Assembly: GCA_022843805.1 (NCBI GenBank)
Contig: JALHMY010000057.1
Location: forward strand, 1-60,157
From: Fuerstiella sp.
GTDB lineage: Bacteria > Planctomycetota > Planctomycetia > Planctomycetales > Planctomycetaceae
DNA: 60,157 bases
Direction: 5' to 3'
Shown here: in pieces, positions 36,467 to 45,384 of the stretch
Layout of the letters: each line of letters starts with the position of its first letter
Numbering within the stretch: the first letter of the stretch is position 1
The notes under the pieces: generated by a model
Database searches by the model: none
What the model was told of the DNA's origin: nothing
Seen by the model: the letters and a program-made list of their open reading frames with translations, nothing else
Made by a program: the position numbers and the translations under genes

Positions 36467-37897
36467 CTAACCAGCATTCCCGGTCAATTGTTCGAGGCGA
36501 ACGCGACCGTCCTTCAGCGCGGCGGCAAGTTCCTCTGCATCCAGTGCCGTCAGCGGACTGACTTCAACAGCAGTTCCTTCCGCGACGTGAACCCCGGTCG
36601 ATGCCAGCCAGCTTCGACAGATGGCGGACAACGCAGCACGGGAAGTCGCGGGACTGTCCGCTCCATCCCGATTCTTCACGGGATTGAATTCCCGCGAACG
36701 GTTCCCTTCCACAATCAGAGTGACCGAAGCCATCGGCAGTGCGTCAAAGATAAATCGCTCAAGTTTGATACCGTTCGGATTCGCCGAATCCGATGGCTGA
36801 ATCAGCTGACCCTCTTCGTTGATATAGGGTACATTCTTTCTTGCGACATGCAGTTCAAGTCGGCATCCGTCAGTGGACAGCTCTTCCAGAAACGACCGCG
36901 CAAACACGTGGATGGCCGTGTTTCCTGCCCAGAAGATCCATTGACCATTCGCGTCTTCCTTAGCCGCCTGTTCGGAAGTCAGTTCGCTGTATTCAATGAT
37001 CTCCACCTGACCATCAATATCGACCAGAACACCCATCCGCTCCGTGGGGCTTGACTTGCGAACGACGTTTGTTGTGAGAGATGACCGGGCCTGATGATGA
37101 AAACCCAGCAGCACCGGATCGCAAAGAATGACTGTTGGATTGTCAACCTGATGATAAAACACATGTTCAATGTCGGCAGCCTCCATGCGTTTCAGAAGGC
37201 CTGCTTTTTGAAGTGCGCTAATCAGGCCGCCGTGACCATCCGGAGAAAGACTGATCGTGCATGGGCCGTCCATCAGAATTTTTCCACTGGCCGCATCGAC
37301 GGCTGGCATGCTGCCCTGCTGGAAAAAGACGACGTTCCGGGGATCCAGTCCAAAAAAACGGTGTTGTTCAAAAAATGAAACAGTTTCTGCATGGGTCGCG
37401 GAACTTGTCATAATCATCCACAAAATGGATGCTCCGTGCCGACGCTGGCGAGCAAGTATCTGCTCAGCAAAAATCTGAAACAGACTGCGTTCAGAAACCG
37501 GCCCAACAGGGAACATCCCCTTGGGATGCTCAAAACCCAGTCGGCTGCCCTGCCCTCCGGCAACAGTAATGACCGCCACCTTTCCTTCACTCAACAGCCT
37601 CTCGCCCGTCTTCCCTGCAGCTTCCCGGCGAATGTGATCTTCTTCAGACTCTGGCTGTCTGACTACGCTGACTGGAGCAGCGGCTTTGTCAATGCGGCCC
37701 GCACTGCTGGCCGAATCGACAGTTTTCTGTGTATGATGCTGGTTCCAGACACGTATCACCTGATCAAAATCGATCTGATCGATCTGGTTCAGAAGATCCT
37801 GCTGACCTGCAGAATCCAGCTGATCCCACCAGCGAAGCAAATGAGTTTGTCCGAAACGGCCCAATACTTCCTGAACGTTCGCAGGCACGCCAGCCAT
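36467..37897 (-). CDS. UDPGP-family nucleotidyltransferase (UDP-N-acetylhexosamine pyrophosphorylase-like)
   Basis: A 476-residue cytoplasmic enzyme that transfers UMP from UTP to a sugar-1-phosphate. The nucleotide-binding loop VAGGQGSRLGFEHPKGMFPVG, the uridine-contacting GHGG (SPDGHGGLISAL), the YHQVDNPTV strand and the REFNPVKN lysine motif match the UAP1/AGX branch rather than bacterial GlmU or GalU. The likely product is UDP-GlcNAc or UDP-GalNAc, but substrate choice in planctomycete members is not settled. ATG 37897 has no Shine-Dalgarno. It is divergent from lpxK, so the two envelope-precursor genes may share a regulatory region of about 245 bp. Confidence 0.9.
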   Translation of the reverse strand: MAGVPANVQEVLGRFGQTHLLRWWDQLDSAGQQDLLNQIDQIDFDQVIRVWNQHHTQKTVDSASSAGRIDKAAAPVSVVRQPESEEDHIRREAAGKTGERLLSEGKVAVITVAGGQGSRLGFEHPKGMFPVGPVSERSLFQIFAEQILARQRRHGASILWMIMTSSATHAETVSFFEQHRFFGLDPRNVVFFQQGSMPAVDAASGKILMDGPCTISLSPDGHGGLISALQKAGLLKRMEAADIEHVFYHQVDNPTVILCDPVLLGFHHQARSSLTTNVVRKSSPTERMGVLVDIDGQVEIIEYSELTSEQAAKEDANGQWIFWAGNTAIHVFARSFLEELSTDGCRLELHVARKNVPYINEEGQLIQPSDSANPNGIKLERFIFDALPMASVTLIVEGNRSREFNPVKNRDGADSPATSRAALSAICRSWLASTGVHVAEGTAVEVSPLTALDAEELAAALKDGRVRLEQLTGNAG

Positions 37898-38142
37898 AAT
37901 AAAAACCCAATCGATTCAACATTCGACACAAAATTAACAGCGGAGCCCGGTGAATTTGAATGATGGCACAATAGCCGTCGTGATTCTTCAGTCAATTGCT
38001 GTCTCAGAATTGTCTCCCGGATTGTCCGGTGAGCAGGCAATTCGTACGACTTCAATCGTCTGGTTGCCAGAACGATTCATCCGTGTTCCCCCGTGATCAT
38101 CAAGCCCTTGTTTCACTCGCTCGGCGGAAAAACGACGAAAAT

Positions 38143-39273
38143 ATGCCTCCCTCAAATGAACAGAAGTTTAGACGACTGATCAGTGGTCAGGATCGACGTC
38201 TGATCGCGACTCTGATTCGAGGAATATTGCGAGGGCTGTCGGTTTTGTATTCGATGGCCGTTAAGATTCGGGGAACGTCATTCGATTTGCGATGGAAGGA
38301 AATTCAGGAACTTCCTGTTCCGGTCGTCAGTGTCGGAAACATTACCACCGGTGGAACCGGGAAAACTCCTGTCGTGGCTCTTGTTGCTCAGTTGCTGCAG
38401 CAGTCCGGTTACTGTCCCGGAATTGTCAGCCGAGGTTATCGTGCCGACGAGTCGGGCTTTAACGACGAAAAACGAGTTCTGGACATCCAGTGCCCAGGCG
38501 TTCCTCACATGCAAAATGCGCGACGCGCTGACGCGGCCAGACAGCTTCTGTCACTTCATCCATCAGTCAACGTCCTGATACTCGACGACGGTTTTCAGCA
38601 CCGCACGATTGCCCGGTGCCTGGACATCGTGCTGATCGATGCCACGAACCCGTTTGGTTTCCATCACCTGCTGCCGCGAGGACTACTGCGAGAACCTCTG
38701 TCTTCACTCAAACGCGCTCAGCTGGTTGTGATCACCCGAGCCAGTCTGGTGGATGAAAAGTCGCTGACGCAGACAGAAGCTGTGATCAGCGACAGTGCAG
38801 CCGACCGGCATTTTCCGTTACTGCGATCGAACTTTGAGCCGTCCGGTCTGCTGGATGTCAGTGGCAATCGACATTCGCTGGCAGAGAAGAACGGGATGGC
38901 CGTGTTTCTGATGAGCGGTATTGGAAATCCGGAAGCCTTCCGAAGGACGTGTGAACTCGCAGGTTTCCGCATTCTGGGACATTCGATCTTTCCGGATCAT
39001 CACCACTACACGAATGACGAAATCAGTCAGGTGCTTCACCAGTCGCAGAGCTGCGGAGCCGCACTCCTGATCACAACGCTCAAGGATCTTGTCAAACTGC
39101 CACCAGATGCTTCTCAGTTCCTTGCACTCGAGATTACCGTACAATTCTGTCCGCCCGAACAATTAACATTGTTCCAGTCGTGCCTTCAGCAAAGTCTCGT
39201 CGGGTCCGAGGGAAGTCCGGCGCGAATGCCGTTGCGGCCAATGTCGACTGTAGAACGTGATCGGCAGGTCTGA
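38143..39273 (+). CDS. lpxK: Tetraacyldisaccharide 4'-kinase LpxK
   Basis: A 376-residue inner-membrane-associated kinase that phosphorylates the 4' position of the lipid A disaccharide precursor. The Walker A is GNITTGGTGKTP with Lys74, preceded by the usual N-terminal hydrophobic helix (RGILRGLSVLYSMAVKIR). Other conserved parts are SRGYRA, the Walker B-like LILDDGFQH, DATNPFGFHHLLPRGLLREP and the C-terminal FPDHHHYTNDEI. I use ATG 38143; the upstream in-frame extension to 37996 has no homology. It is evidence that this organism makes a lipid A-type glycolipid. No other lpx gene is nearby. Confidence 0.93.
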   Translation: MPPSNEQKFRRLISGQDRRLIATLIRGILRGLSVLYSMAVKIRGTSFDLRWKEIQELPVPVVSVGNITTGGTGKTPVVALVAQLLQQSGYCPGIVSRGYRADESGFNDEKRVLDIQCPGVPHMQNARRADAARQLLSLHPSVNVLILDDGFQHRTIARCLDIVLIDATNPFGFHHLLPRGLLREPLSSLKRAQLVVITRASLVDEKSLTQTEAVISDSAADRHFPLLRSNFEPSGLLDVSGNRHSLAEKNGMAVFLMSGIGNPEAFRRTCELAGFRILGHSIFPDHHHYTNDEISQVLHQSQSCGAALLITTLKDLVKLPPDASQFLALEITVQFCPPEQLTLFQSCLQQSLVGSEGSPARMPLRPMSTVERDRQV

Positions 39274-39843
39274 GCGCAGCCCCTGGAAGCCAGCAGGTGG
39301 TTCTCGTTCGAAGCTGTGCGCCACAATGGTCATGATTGCATGAGACTTGTAGGATTAGTACTCCTGTCCGTTGTTCTTTAGCGGGAACTATATCGTGAAA
39401 AGCACTCGGACAAGAATGTCCAAGCTACGAAGTTGTGAGCCAATTGACTGAGGATGTTCCAACTGTGGTCTGAAAGTTGCCCGGTGATGTCCTGACGTCG
39501 TCCCTCGAACAGTTCGCTCTCTGTAGTTTAGTATTTCCTTAGGTGAAAGTATGGAAAAGCCTTGAGTCTGGTGTTTGTTCGCGTCGGTTTGGCCGGTCGA
39601 ATGCCTCTCCGGAAGTCGCTTACGTGATTTGTTCTGATGCCTGTCCAGGAAAATTCGATCGTAACGGATGCCGAATTTCCCTGATTTCTTTGATTTCCTG
39701 TGCTCGGTACAGGCGTCCCGTTTGACGTCCGGAGACGAGTTCTGAATCTCAGTGACGCCTGCGATACCTTTTGCTAGGATGTTCGGGTGACTGAACTGGT
39801 TCAGTCGCTTCGGGATTCCGTAACAAGGTATGTGATAATCACT
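39274..39843. other. Intergenic region upstream of the YebC-family gene
   Basis: About 570 bp with no gene I can support. It contains the small palindrome GGACA-AGAA-TGTCC (39408-39421). The long minus-strand frame that crosses the region runs antisense through the YebC gene and shows no protein features. The last 60 bp must hold the promoter of the downstream gene; no clear -10/-35 is visible. Confidence 0.45.
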
Positions 39844-40566
39844 ATGGGAAGAAGTTTCGAAAATCGTAAGGCGTCGATCTTCAAAACGGCCGGTCAGAAG
39901 TCCAAGCTTTATTCCAGATATGGAAAGCAGCTTTATGTGGCTGCAAAGAACGGTGTGCCGGATCCTGAAAATAATCCGGCGCTGCGGAATATGATTGAGC
40001 GAGCCAAACGCGATCAGGTTCCAAGTCACGTGATCGAAAAAGCTATTGAGAAAGCCAAAGGAGGCTCCGGCGAAGATTTTGCACCAGTACGCTATGAGGG
40101 CTTCGGTCCCGGCGGCTGTTCGGTCATCGTCGATTGCCTGACCGACAACAACAATCGAACGATTACCGATATTCGCACCTGTTTCACTCGAACCGGCGCG
40201 AAACTGGGACCTGCAGGATCTGTTGCTCACATGTTTGACCACCTCGCTGTGCTGTCCTTCAAAGGCAACAATGAAGATCAGGTGCTGGAAGCGATGCTGG
40301 AAGCTGGTGTCGACATCGACGATGTCGAAAGCAAAGACGGACAAATTACCCTGTTTGCCCCTCCCGGAGAATTCTATAAAGCTCGCACTGCCCTGCTGGA
40401 AGCGTTTCCGAAAGTCGAACTTGAAGTGCAGGAAATCACTTTTCTTCCTCAGGCAAACAAAGAAATCAGTCCGGACGATGTACCCACATTCGAAAAATTT
40501 ATGAACCTGCTGAACGACTGTGATGATGTGCAGGACATCTATCACAACGCCGTTCTGCCTGGTTAA
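39844..40566 (+). CDS. YebC/PmpR-family transcriptional regulator or translation factor
   Basis: A 240-residue protein of the YebC family (TACO1 in mitochondria). Typical features: an N-terminal helical domain with [37 protein letters not shown], the acidic middle domain [30 protein letters not shown], and the [23 protein letters not shown] signature. Members bind DNA as regulators (PmpR) and others relieve ribosome stalling at proline-rich stretches; which applies here is unknown. The N terminus (MGRSFENRK rather than MAGHSKWANIK) places it in the shorter YeeN-like branch. ATG 39844 is used; the frame extends upstream to 39787 without homology. Confidence 0.92.
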   Translation: MGRSFENRKASIFKTAGQKSKLYSRYGKQLYVAAKNGVPDPENNPALRNMIERAKRDQVPSHVIEKAIEKAKGGSGEDFAPVRYEGFGPGGCSVIVDCLTDNNNRTITDIRTCFTRTGAKLGPAGSVAHMFDHLAVLSFKGNNEDQVLEAMLEAGVDIDDVESKDGQITLFAPPGEFYKARTALLEAFPKVELEVQEITFLPQANKEISPDDVPTFEKFMNLLNDCDDVQDIYHNAVLPG

Positions 40567-40576
40567 ACTTCCCAAT

Positions 40577-40606
40577 GGCGACCTCAATTTCACAATTGAG
40601 GTCGCC
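40577..40606. terminator. Bidirectional hairpin between convergent genes
   Basis: A perfect 13-bp stem (GGCGACCTCAATT, 40577-40589, with 40594-40606) and a 4-nt loop TCAC, placed 10 bp after the YebC stop and 20 bp from the stop of the convergent lactonase. No T-run follows on either side, but position and symmetry suit a shared terminator. Confidence 0.55.
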
Positions 40607-40636
40607 CATTACTTCACCGTCGCCCATTACTTCACC
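40601..40636. repeat. 18-bp perfect tandem duplication
   Basis: GTCGCCCATTACTTCACC occurs twice back to back (40601-40618 and 40619-40636). The first copy overlaps the hairpin arm; the second holds the last codons and stop of the lactonase gene (stop at 40627-40629). The first copy therefore contains an identical spare C-terminal coding end. Confidence 0.8.
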
Positions 40637-41898
40637 ATGGACAGATCCTGGAACACGATGATGGAAGGATTTCCAACCGGGGTGTAATGTCCGGTGAACT
40701 GCAGCATCCCTGTGCTTTTGTCAGCTCGAAATACGGCAATGTTGTCTGCTCGCTGATTGCAGCAGTACAGGAACTGACCTGTTGGGTCAAAGTTGAAACT
40801 TCGCGGATAATTTCCGCGAGTCCATTCATCCGCGATATGGGTCAGCAGGCCGTTTTCACCAACCGAGAATATTCCAATGCTGTCGTGCAGGCGGTTGCCC
40901 GCGTACACAAATTTCCCGTCGGCTGACACCATAATTTCTGAACAGAAATTGCTGCCTGCAAAACCTTTTGGCAATGTCGAAATTGTCTGACGGGACGACA
41001 GACGACCGCTCGAAGGGTCATAATCGAACAGCACAATCGTCGAGCCTTCCTCCTGAATGGAATAAAACCAGCGTCCATTCGGGTGAAAATGAAAGTGTCG
41101 TGGACCATCTCCGGGTGGTAAAGACACCGTGTGAAATTCACTGGCGTTCAAAATACCCTTCTGGTCATCGAACTTCCAGACGAAGATCTGATCCAGCCCG
41201 AGGTCCACATGCAGGACGAATTTCCCGGAAGGATCAGCCTGAATCATATGGGCATGAGTCCTGTCGTGACCGCTGAAGGCAAAACTGCCCGGAGGAGCAT
41301 TCACGGCGCGGGTCGGGCCAATCTTTCCTTCGTCATTCTTTACGTCGGTGGCCGGGCCGAGCCGACCGTCGGGCAGGATCGGTAATACGGAAACCGATCC
41401 GCCAAAATAGTTGGCAACCAGCAGGAAGCGTCCGGAGGGATGGATGCTCACATAGGTGGGACCAGCTCCTCCCGATGGAACAGTATTCAGCAGTTCCAGT
41501 TTTCCGTCGGCCTTACTCAGTGCAAATGCGCTGACAGTACCTTCATTGTCCTTCCCCGTCCGATCAGTTTCATTTGCGGAATACATGTGGGTTCCGGCTG
41601 CGCTGATGGCAAGACAGCTTGGGCTGGTCCCCATTTCCTGAATGCCCGCAGGAGTCAGTGCTCCAGTGGATCGATCGACCCGGAACAGGTGAATGCCTCG
41701 TCCGTTACCGGGCGGCAGATCCACCTGAGTTGGCAGGACATCCTGGAGCGGAGAACTAAACGTCCCGACATAGGCCATCAGAGGCGCATCGGCACCAGTC
41801 GTCTGTGCCTGCAAAAGACCGGACATGAGCTGTGTTGTGCCAGCGAGAGCAGCCGTGGTCTTCAGAAAAGAACGTCGGGAGGAATCCTGCGAAAGCAT
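40627..41898 (-). CDS. Lactonase family protein (6-phosphogluconolactonase-like seven-bladed propeller), Tat-exported
   Basis: A 423-residue protein with a twin-arginine signal (SRRSFLKTTAALAG) and a seven-bladed beta-propeller of the YbhE/Pgl lactonase family: repeated HPSGRFLLVANYFGGSVSV, DPSGKFVLHVDLGLDQ, HPNGRWFYSIQEEGSTI and FDPTGQFLYCCNQRADNIAVF blades. Cytoplasmic members hydrolyse 6-phosphogluconolactone; an exported copy is more likely to act on other lactones or to have a binding role. ATG 41898 has no Shine-Dalgarno. It is convergent with the YebC gene and shares its strand with the glycosidase upstream (84 bp). Confidence 0.88.
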   Translation of the reverse strand: MLSQDSSRRSFLKTTAALAGTTQLMSGLLQAQTTGADAPLMAYVGTFSSPLQDVLPTQVDLPPGNGRGIHLFRVDRSTGALTPAGIQEMGTSPSCLAISAAGTHMYSANETDRTGKDNEGTVSAFALSKADGKLELLNTVPSGGAGPTYVSIHPSGRFLLVANYFGGSVSVLPILPDGRLGPATDVKNDEGKIGPTRAVNAPPGSFAFSGHDRTHAHMIQADPSGKFVLHVDLGLDQIFVWKFDDQKGILNASEFHTVSLPPGDGPRHFHFHPNGRWFYSIQEEGSTIVLFDYDPSSGRLSSRQTISTLPKGFAGSNFCSEIMVSADGKFVYAGNRLHDSIGIFSVGENGLLTHIADEWTRGNYPRSFNFDPTGQFLYCCNQRADNIAVFRADKSTGMLQFTGHYTPVGNPSIIVFQDLSMVK

Positions 41899-41981
41899 GG
41901 AGATGAGCCTGTCTGGTTGATATCAGTTCAATCGGTAATTCGGTGCTGCTGCAACGATCAGCGGAACACTGTGGTGGGCGG

Positions 41982-43103
41982 TTACTCAGGTTTTTCCGGA
42001 ACTGGAGCGTGATCGCGAAAATAACGCAGCCATGACGCGATGATCGCTCCTTTCAGGTCACCCTGATCTTCGTTCTCTTCAATCGTACTTCCCCAGTAGA
42101 AACTGATCCAGCCACTGACGGAAGTGCCTGACCGCTTAATAAAGTCATCGATTTCCTCAATTTCACAGCTGAGCGGAAAGATCTCCTCAACGACCAGAGG
42201 TTTTCCAATGTCATACACTTTCAATGCACTCAGCGCTTTGTCAACTTCACCTTTTTTGGGGTAGAAGTGGACACTCACAAAGTCCAGATACTCGGCCGAT
42301 TGCGGCGCATAAAAGACGGGTTTCGCGCCTGGAAAGACATGAGCCCACGGGATGACACCCACTGTCAGTAAATGCGTGTCATCGACTTCACGAATACTGC
42401 TGGTCAGTTTTTTAACCCATTGTCGGGCCACTTCTTCTCGCGTGCGCCCGGCCAGATCGAGTGCAATTCGCTGCACAAAGAACTTGCCCGCCAGTTCGCC
42501 GGCAAGCCACTCCGATTCCTTTTTTGCGCCCGCGATGATCGGTTCGTTCATCAGGTCATAACAAAAAATGGCCGGGCTTTCGTGACAGGTCTTTGCCACG
42601 GCCTGCCAGAATCGAGCCTGCACGTCCCACCGTGCCGCTTCATCCAGCTGATCATACCATGGGGGCACATCCTGTTTGTGGTAACATCCAAGCCCCGTCA
42701 GGTCCAGATACACACCCGTCTTTTCTGCAAGTCCGACAAGCCGTGACAACTGGCTGAGACTAACTTCATTCGGCTGGTCTGCCGCTTTCATAAACTTTGA
42801 CAGCTGCAGATGGATTCGAACAACGTTCGCACCAAGGGACCGAATTTCAGCAAAATCCTGTTCGACCTTTTGCCATTCGGTTTCCCAGTAATCTTCCAGC
42901 AATCGGCCTGCTTCATCATGATCATAGTTGACGCCCCAGACAACAAATGGACGTCCCGTTTCCGCACCGACAAAATGCCGTCCGTCGTCGCTGACGCGGA
43001 TTCGTTCGAGTGTGATCGACTTGTCCTGAGAGTACCCGGACCTCGGAAACTCAGTGACCATCAGCAACGCAAGCAGAATATAACGAAGCCACATTGTCGA
43101 CAT
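41982..43103 (-). CDS. GH5-like (beta/alpha)8 glycoside hydrolase, exported
   Basis: About 373 residues from ATG 43103, with a signal peptide (MWLRYILLALLMVTEF ... GYSQ). The (beta/alpha)8 clan A pattern is clear: VVWGVNYD near the start, LGANVVRIHLQLSKFM, the acid/base glutamate in CYDLMNEP (Glu187 from this start), VSVHFYPK, and a nucleophile candidate in PLVVEEIFPL (Glu306 or Glu307). Such enzymes hydrolyse beta-glucans or beta-mannans. ATG 43094 or an in-frame ATG at 43169 are alternative starts; none has a Shine-Dalgarno. The enzyme is probably periplasmic or surface-bound. Confidence 0.85.
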   Translation of the reverse strand: MSTMWLRYILLALLMVTEFPRSGYSQDKSITLERIRVSDDGRHFVGAETGRPFVVWGVNYDHDEAGRLLEDYWETEWQKVEQDFAEIRSLGANVVRIHLQLSKFMKAADQPNEVSLSQLSRLVGLAEKTGVYLDLTGLGCYHKQDVPPWYDQLDEAARWDVQARFWQAVAKTCHESPAIFCYDLMNEPIIAGAKKESEWLAGELAGKFFVQRIALDLAGRTREEVARQWVKKLTSSIREVDDTHLLTVGVIPWAHVFPGAKPVFYAPQSAEYLDFVSVHFYPKKGEVDKALSALKVYDIGKPLVVEEIFPLSCEIEEIDDFIKRSGTSVSGWISFYWGSTIEENEDQGDLKGAIIASWLRYFRDHAPVPEKPE

Positions 43104-43181
43104 ACAACAACGTAACAAGCGGCCCGATGAACTCTGGCCAAAATAGAAATGTGGCATTAGTATGATCATCCGCGACAGTAC

Positions 43182-44009
43182 TTAAGGCGTTGCGTTGGTG
43201 ACACCAAACAGTTCATCGAAGAACTGCTGCATTGCTTCCCAGGACCGCCGATCTGCCTTTTCATTGTATGCGGCCCCCCGGGAATTATCGTTGCCTGCCA
43301 TCGGCTGAGTGAACGAATGAACGGCGTTGGAATAGTAGATCATTTGCCAGTCCACTTTTGCAGCCGTCAGTTCCGACTTAAATGCGTCGATATCTTTGGC
43401 TGGCACAAACGGATCGTCAGCTCCATGGCAAACGAGGATTCTGGCTTTGATTTTCTTTCCATCATCCGGAGTTGGTGAATCCAGTCCGCCGTGAAAACTC
43501 ACAACTCCGCTGATGTCCGCTCCGCTGCGCGAGAGTTCCAGGGTACCTGTCCCGCCGAAACAATAACCAATGGCGGCAATCTTGTTATCCGCCACGCCCT
43601 TGCGGGATCGCAACTGCTGCAGGCCCAGGTTCAGCCGCCGCCGATACAGTTGCCGATCCTTCTTGTAAATGCCGGCAGTTTCCGCTGCCTGCTGCTGACT
43701 GGAAGGTCGAACACCTTTGCCATAGATATCCAGTGCGAATGCCACATAGCCCAGTTCCGCCAGTTGTTTGCAGCGGCTCTGTTCGTATTCCGTCAATCCC
43801 ATCCACTGATGGACAACCAGAATTCCCGGTACGTCCCCGGACACTCGATCAGGATCCCAGGCAAAAAACCCCTGCAGCACAACGTTACCGTCAGAATACT
43901 CGACGGTTTCTGTCCGGACTTCGGCACTGGCCGAAGGCAGCGTAACGATCGTCAGCATAACCACGGTGATTGAAGCCATGATCCACAGACGTATAACCGA
44001 AGAACTCAT
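43182..44009 (-). CDS. Dienelactone hydrolase family protein, exported
   Basis: A 275-residue alpha/beta hydrolase with a signal peptide ending around PSASAE. The catalytic triad of the dienelactone hydrolase family is visible: Cys150 in GYCFGG, Asp198 in HGADDPFVP and His231 in NAVHSFTQP. ILVVHQWMGLTEYEQSRCKQLA supplies the oxyanion region. Exported members are often of unknown substrate. GAGG 8 nt upstream sets ATG 44009, discarding an in-frame ATG at 44039. It lies 78 bp upstream of the glycosidase stop on the same strand. Confidence 0.92.
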   Translation of the reverse strand: MSSSVIRLWIMASITVVMLTIVTLPSASAEVRTETVEYSDGNVVLQGFFAWDPDRVSGDVPGILVVHQWMGLTEYEQSRCKQLAELGYVAFALDIYGKGVRPSSQQQAAETAGIYKKDRQLYRRRLNLGLQQLRSRKGVADNKIAAIGYCFGGTGTLELSRSGADISGVVSFHGGLDSPTPDDGKKIKARILVCHGADDPFVPAKDIDAFKSELTAAKVDWQMIYYSNAVHSFTQPMAGNDNSRGAAYNEKADRRSWEAMQQFFDELFGVTNATP

Positions 44010-44017
44010 GATCCGTT

Positions 44018-44021
44018 CCTC
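44018..44021 (-). promoter_or_regulatory. Shine-Dalgarno GAGG deciding the hydrolase start
   Basis: GAGG followed by AACGGATC and ATG 44009 on the minus strand. It favours this start over the upstream in-frame ATG at 44039. Confidence 0.6.
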
Positions 44022-44219
44022 AAAAGGGAATGTTAACATTGAAAAGTGAAAGTTTATGCCGGGCGAGGGCTATCTTATCCGGCACCGGCATTCCGGTCAG
44101 ATTCATGACTGAAAAATTGTCAATTTGTATGGTTCTCCAAAATTTCTGAAGAAATCCGCTTTCCTTCGGTGACCGCCATTCCGGTGCATCAAGTCTTGCC
44201 GTTCAGCAAGTGCCAGAGT

Positions 44220-45360
44220 TCAGCAAGTCTCACCGAGTGGTTCGTTGGACGTAAACAGATCCTTCTGAGTGGCTCGACGACGTCTCGGAACCCCAGGCCG
44301 GGGATTCAGAAGACAGCTTTTGATCACTTTCGCCACAGCCGTAACAACTGGTACAGCGACCGAGTTTCCGAATTGTTTATACGCCTGTGTATCGGACACC
44401 GGGATTCGAAACGTATCCGGAAAGCCCATCAGACGGGCACACTCACGAGGTGTTAACCGGCGAGGATTCCTGTCGCCGGTTTGTGAAATCAGAATCTCGG
44501 ATCCGTCCTTATAATAGCGAGCCGACAGAGTTCGGGCCGTATTCTCCGGGCCCACAAGACCAAATCCAAACCCGTTTCCTTTGACTCTGTGTTTCTCTGC
44601 ATAGTCCTGCAGATACTTCCACAGGTGACTGGTCAGAGTATATTTCTCATTGACTTCCGCTCGGTCACCCACCGTAAAGGGACCTTCTGCCACTTCCGTT
44701 CCGTCTTCAGGATTGGAGCACCGTCTTTAACGTCGGACTTTTTGTATCCGCTGAAGGAAGAGGCAGATCGGACCAGCTGAAGCCGGAATCCTTTTCAAAG
44801 CCGACGATGAAGATCCTCTCGCGGTGTTGTGGGAGAAACTGTCTGGCATCGATCACTTTATGTGTGACATGGTAGCCCAGTTCCTGCTCCAGAGTTTCCA
44901 GAATGATGGCGAGTGTCTGCCCCTTGTCATGACGTGCCAGGTTCTTCACATTTTCCAGCAGGAATGCCTTTGGACGCTTCTCTTCAATAATCCTTGCCAC
45001 ATCAAAGAACAGGGTGCCCTGAGTTTTGCACTCAAAGCCGTGAGGGCGTCCCAGTGCGTTCTTCTTCGAGACACCCGCGATGGAAAAAGGCTGACAGGGA
45101 AATCCGGCGACAAGAAGATCGTGGTCCGGTATCTCTTTTGCGTCGATCGCCGTAATGTCCCCGGCGATCGGATGACGGTCCTGAAAATTGGCCGCATAGG
45201 TCTTCTGAGACCAGGTGTTCCATTCGCTGGTAAAAACACACCTGCCACCCACTGCTTCAAACCCAAGTCGCATTCCACCGATGCCGGCGAACAGGTCGAT
45301 GAACGTGAAGTCTCCCGCCGGTGACTGAAGGAGTGCATTCGTCTCGTTCACGTCATTCAT
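44220..45360 (-). pseudogene. C5 cytosine DNA methyltransferase (Dcm-like) split by one frameshift
   Basis: Two frames together give a near-complete methyltransferase. The N-terminal frame (45360-44707, 217 residues) has motif [15 protein letters not shown], motif IV with the catalytic Cys89 ([11 protein letters not shown]), motif VI ENVKNL and motif [16 protein letters not shown]. The C-terminal frame (about 44693-44220) has the [25 protein letters not shown] region, motif [17 protein letters not shown] and motif [12 protein letters not shown]. The break is at 44707-44712 (minus strand TCC TGA); reading one base further on joins the frames as [11 protein letters not shown] without loss. No other lesion is seen, so it is a recent frameshift, a sequencing error, or recoding. 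GGAG 6 nt upstream supports ATG 45360. No restriction endonuclease gene is adjacent, so it would be an orphan methylase. Confidence 0.85.
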
Positions 45361-45384
45361 GATTCACTCCAGCCTCGAGGGCTC

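Noticed and set aside
39388..40593. A 401-codon minus-strand open frame across the YebC gene
   Set aside because: It mirrors the YebC coding frame on the other strand and continues into non-coding DNA; no protein features are seen.
44220..45360. A restriction-modification system
   Set aside because: Only the methyltransferase is present; neighbouring genes on both sides are a hydrolase and the fusion enzyme, with no endonuclease-like protein.
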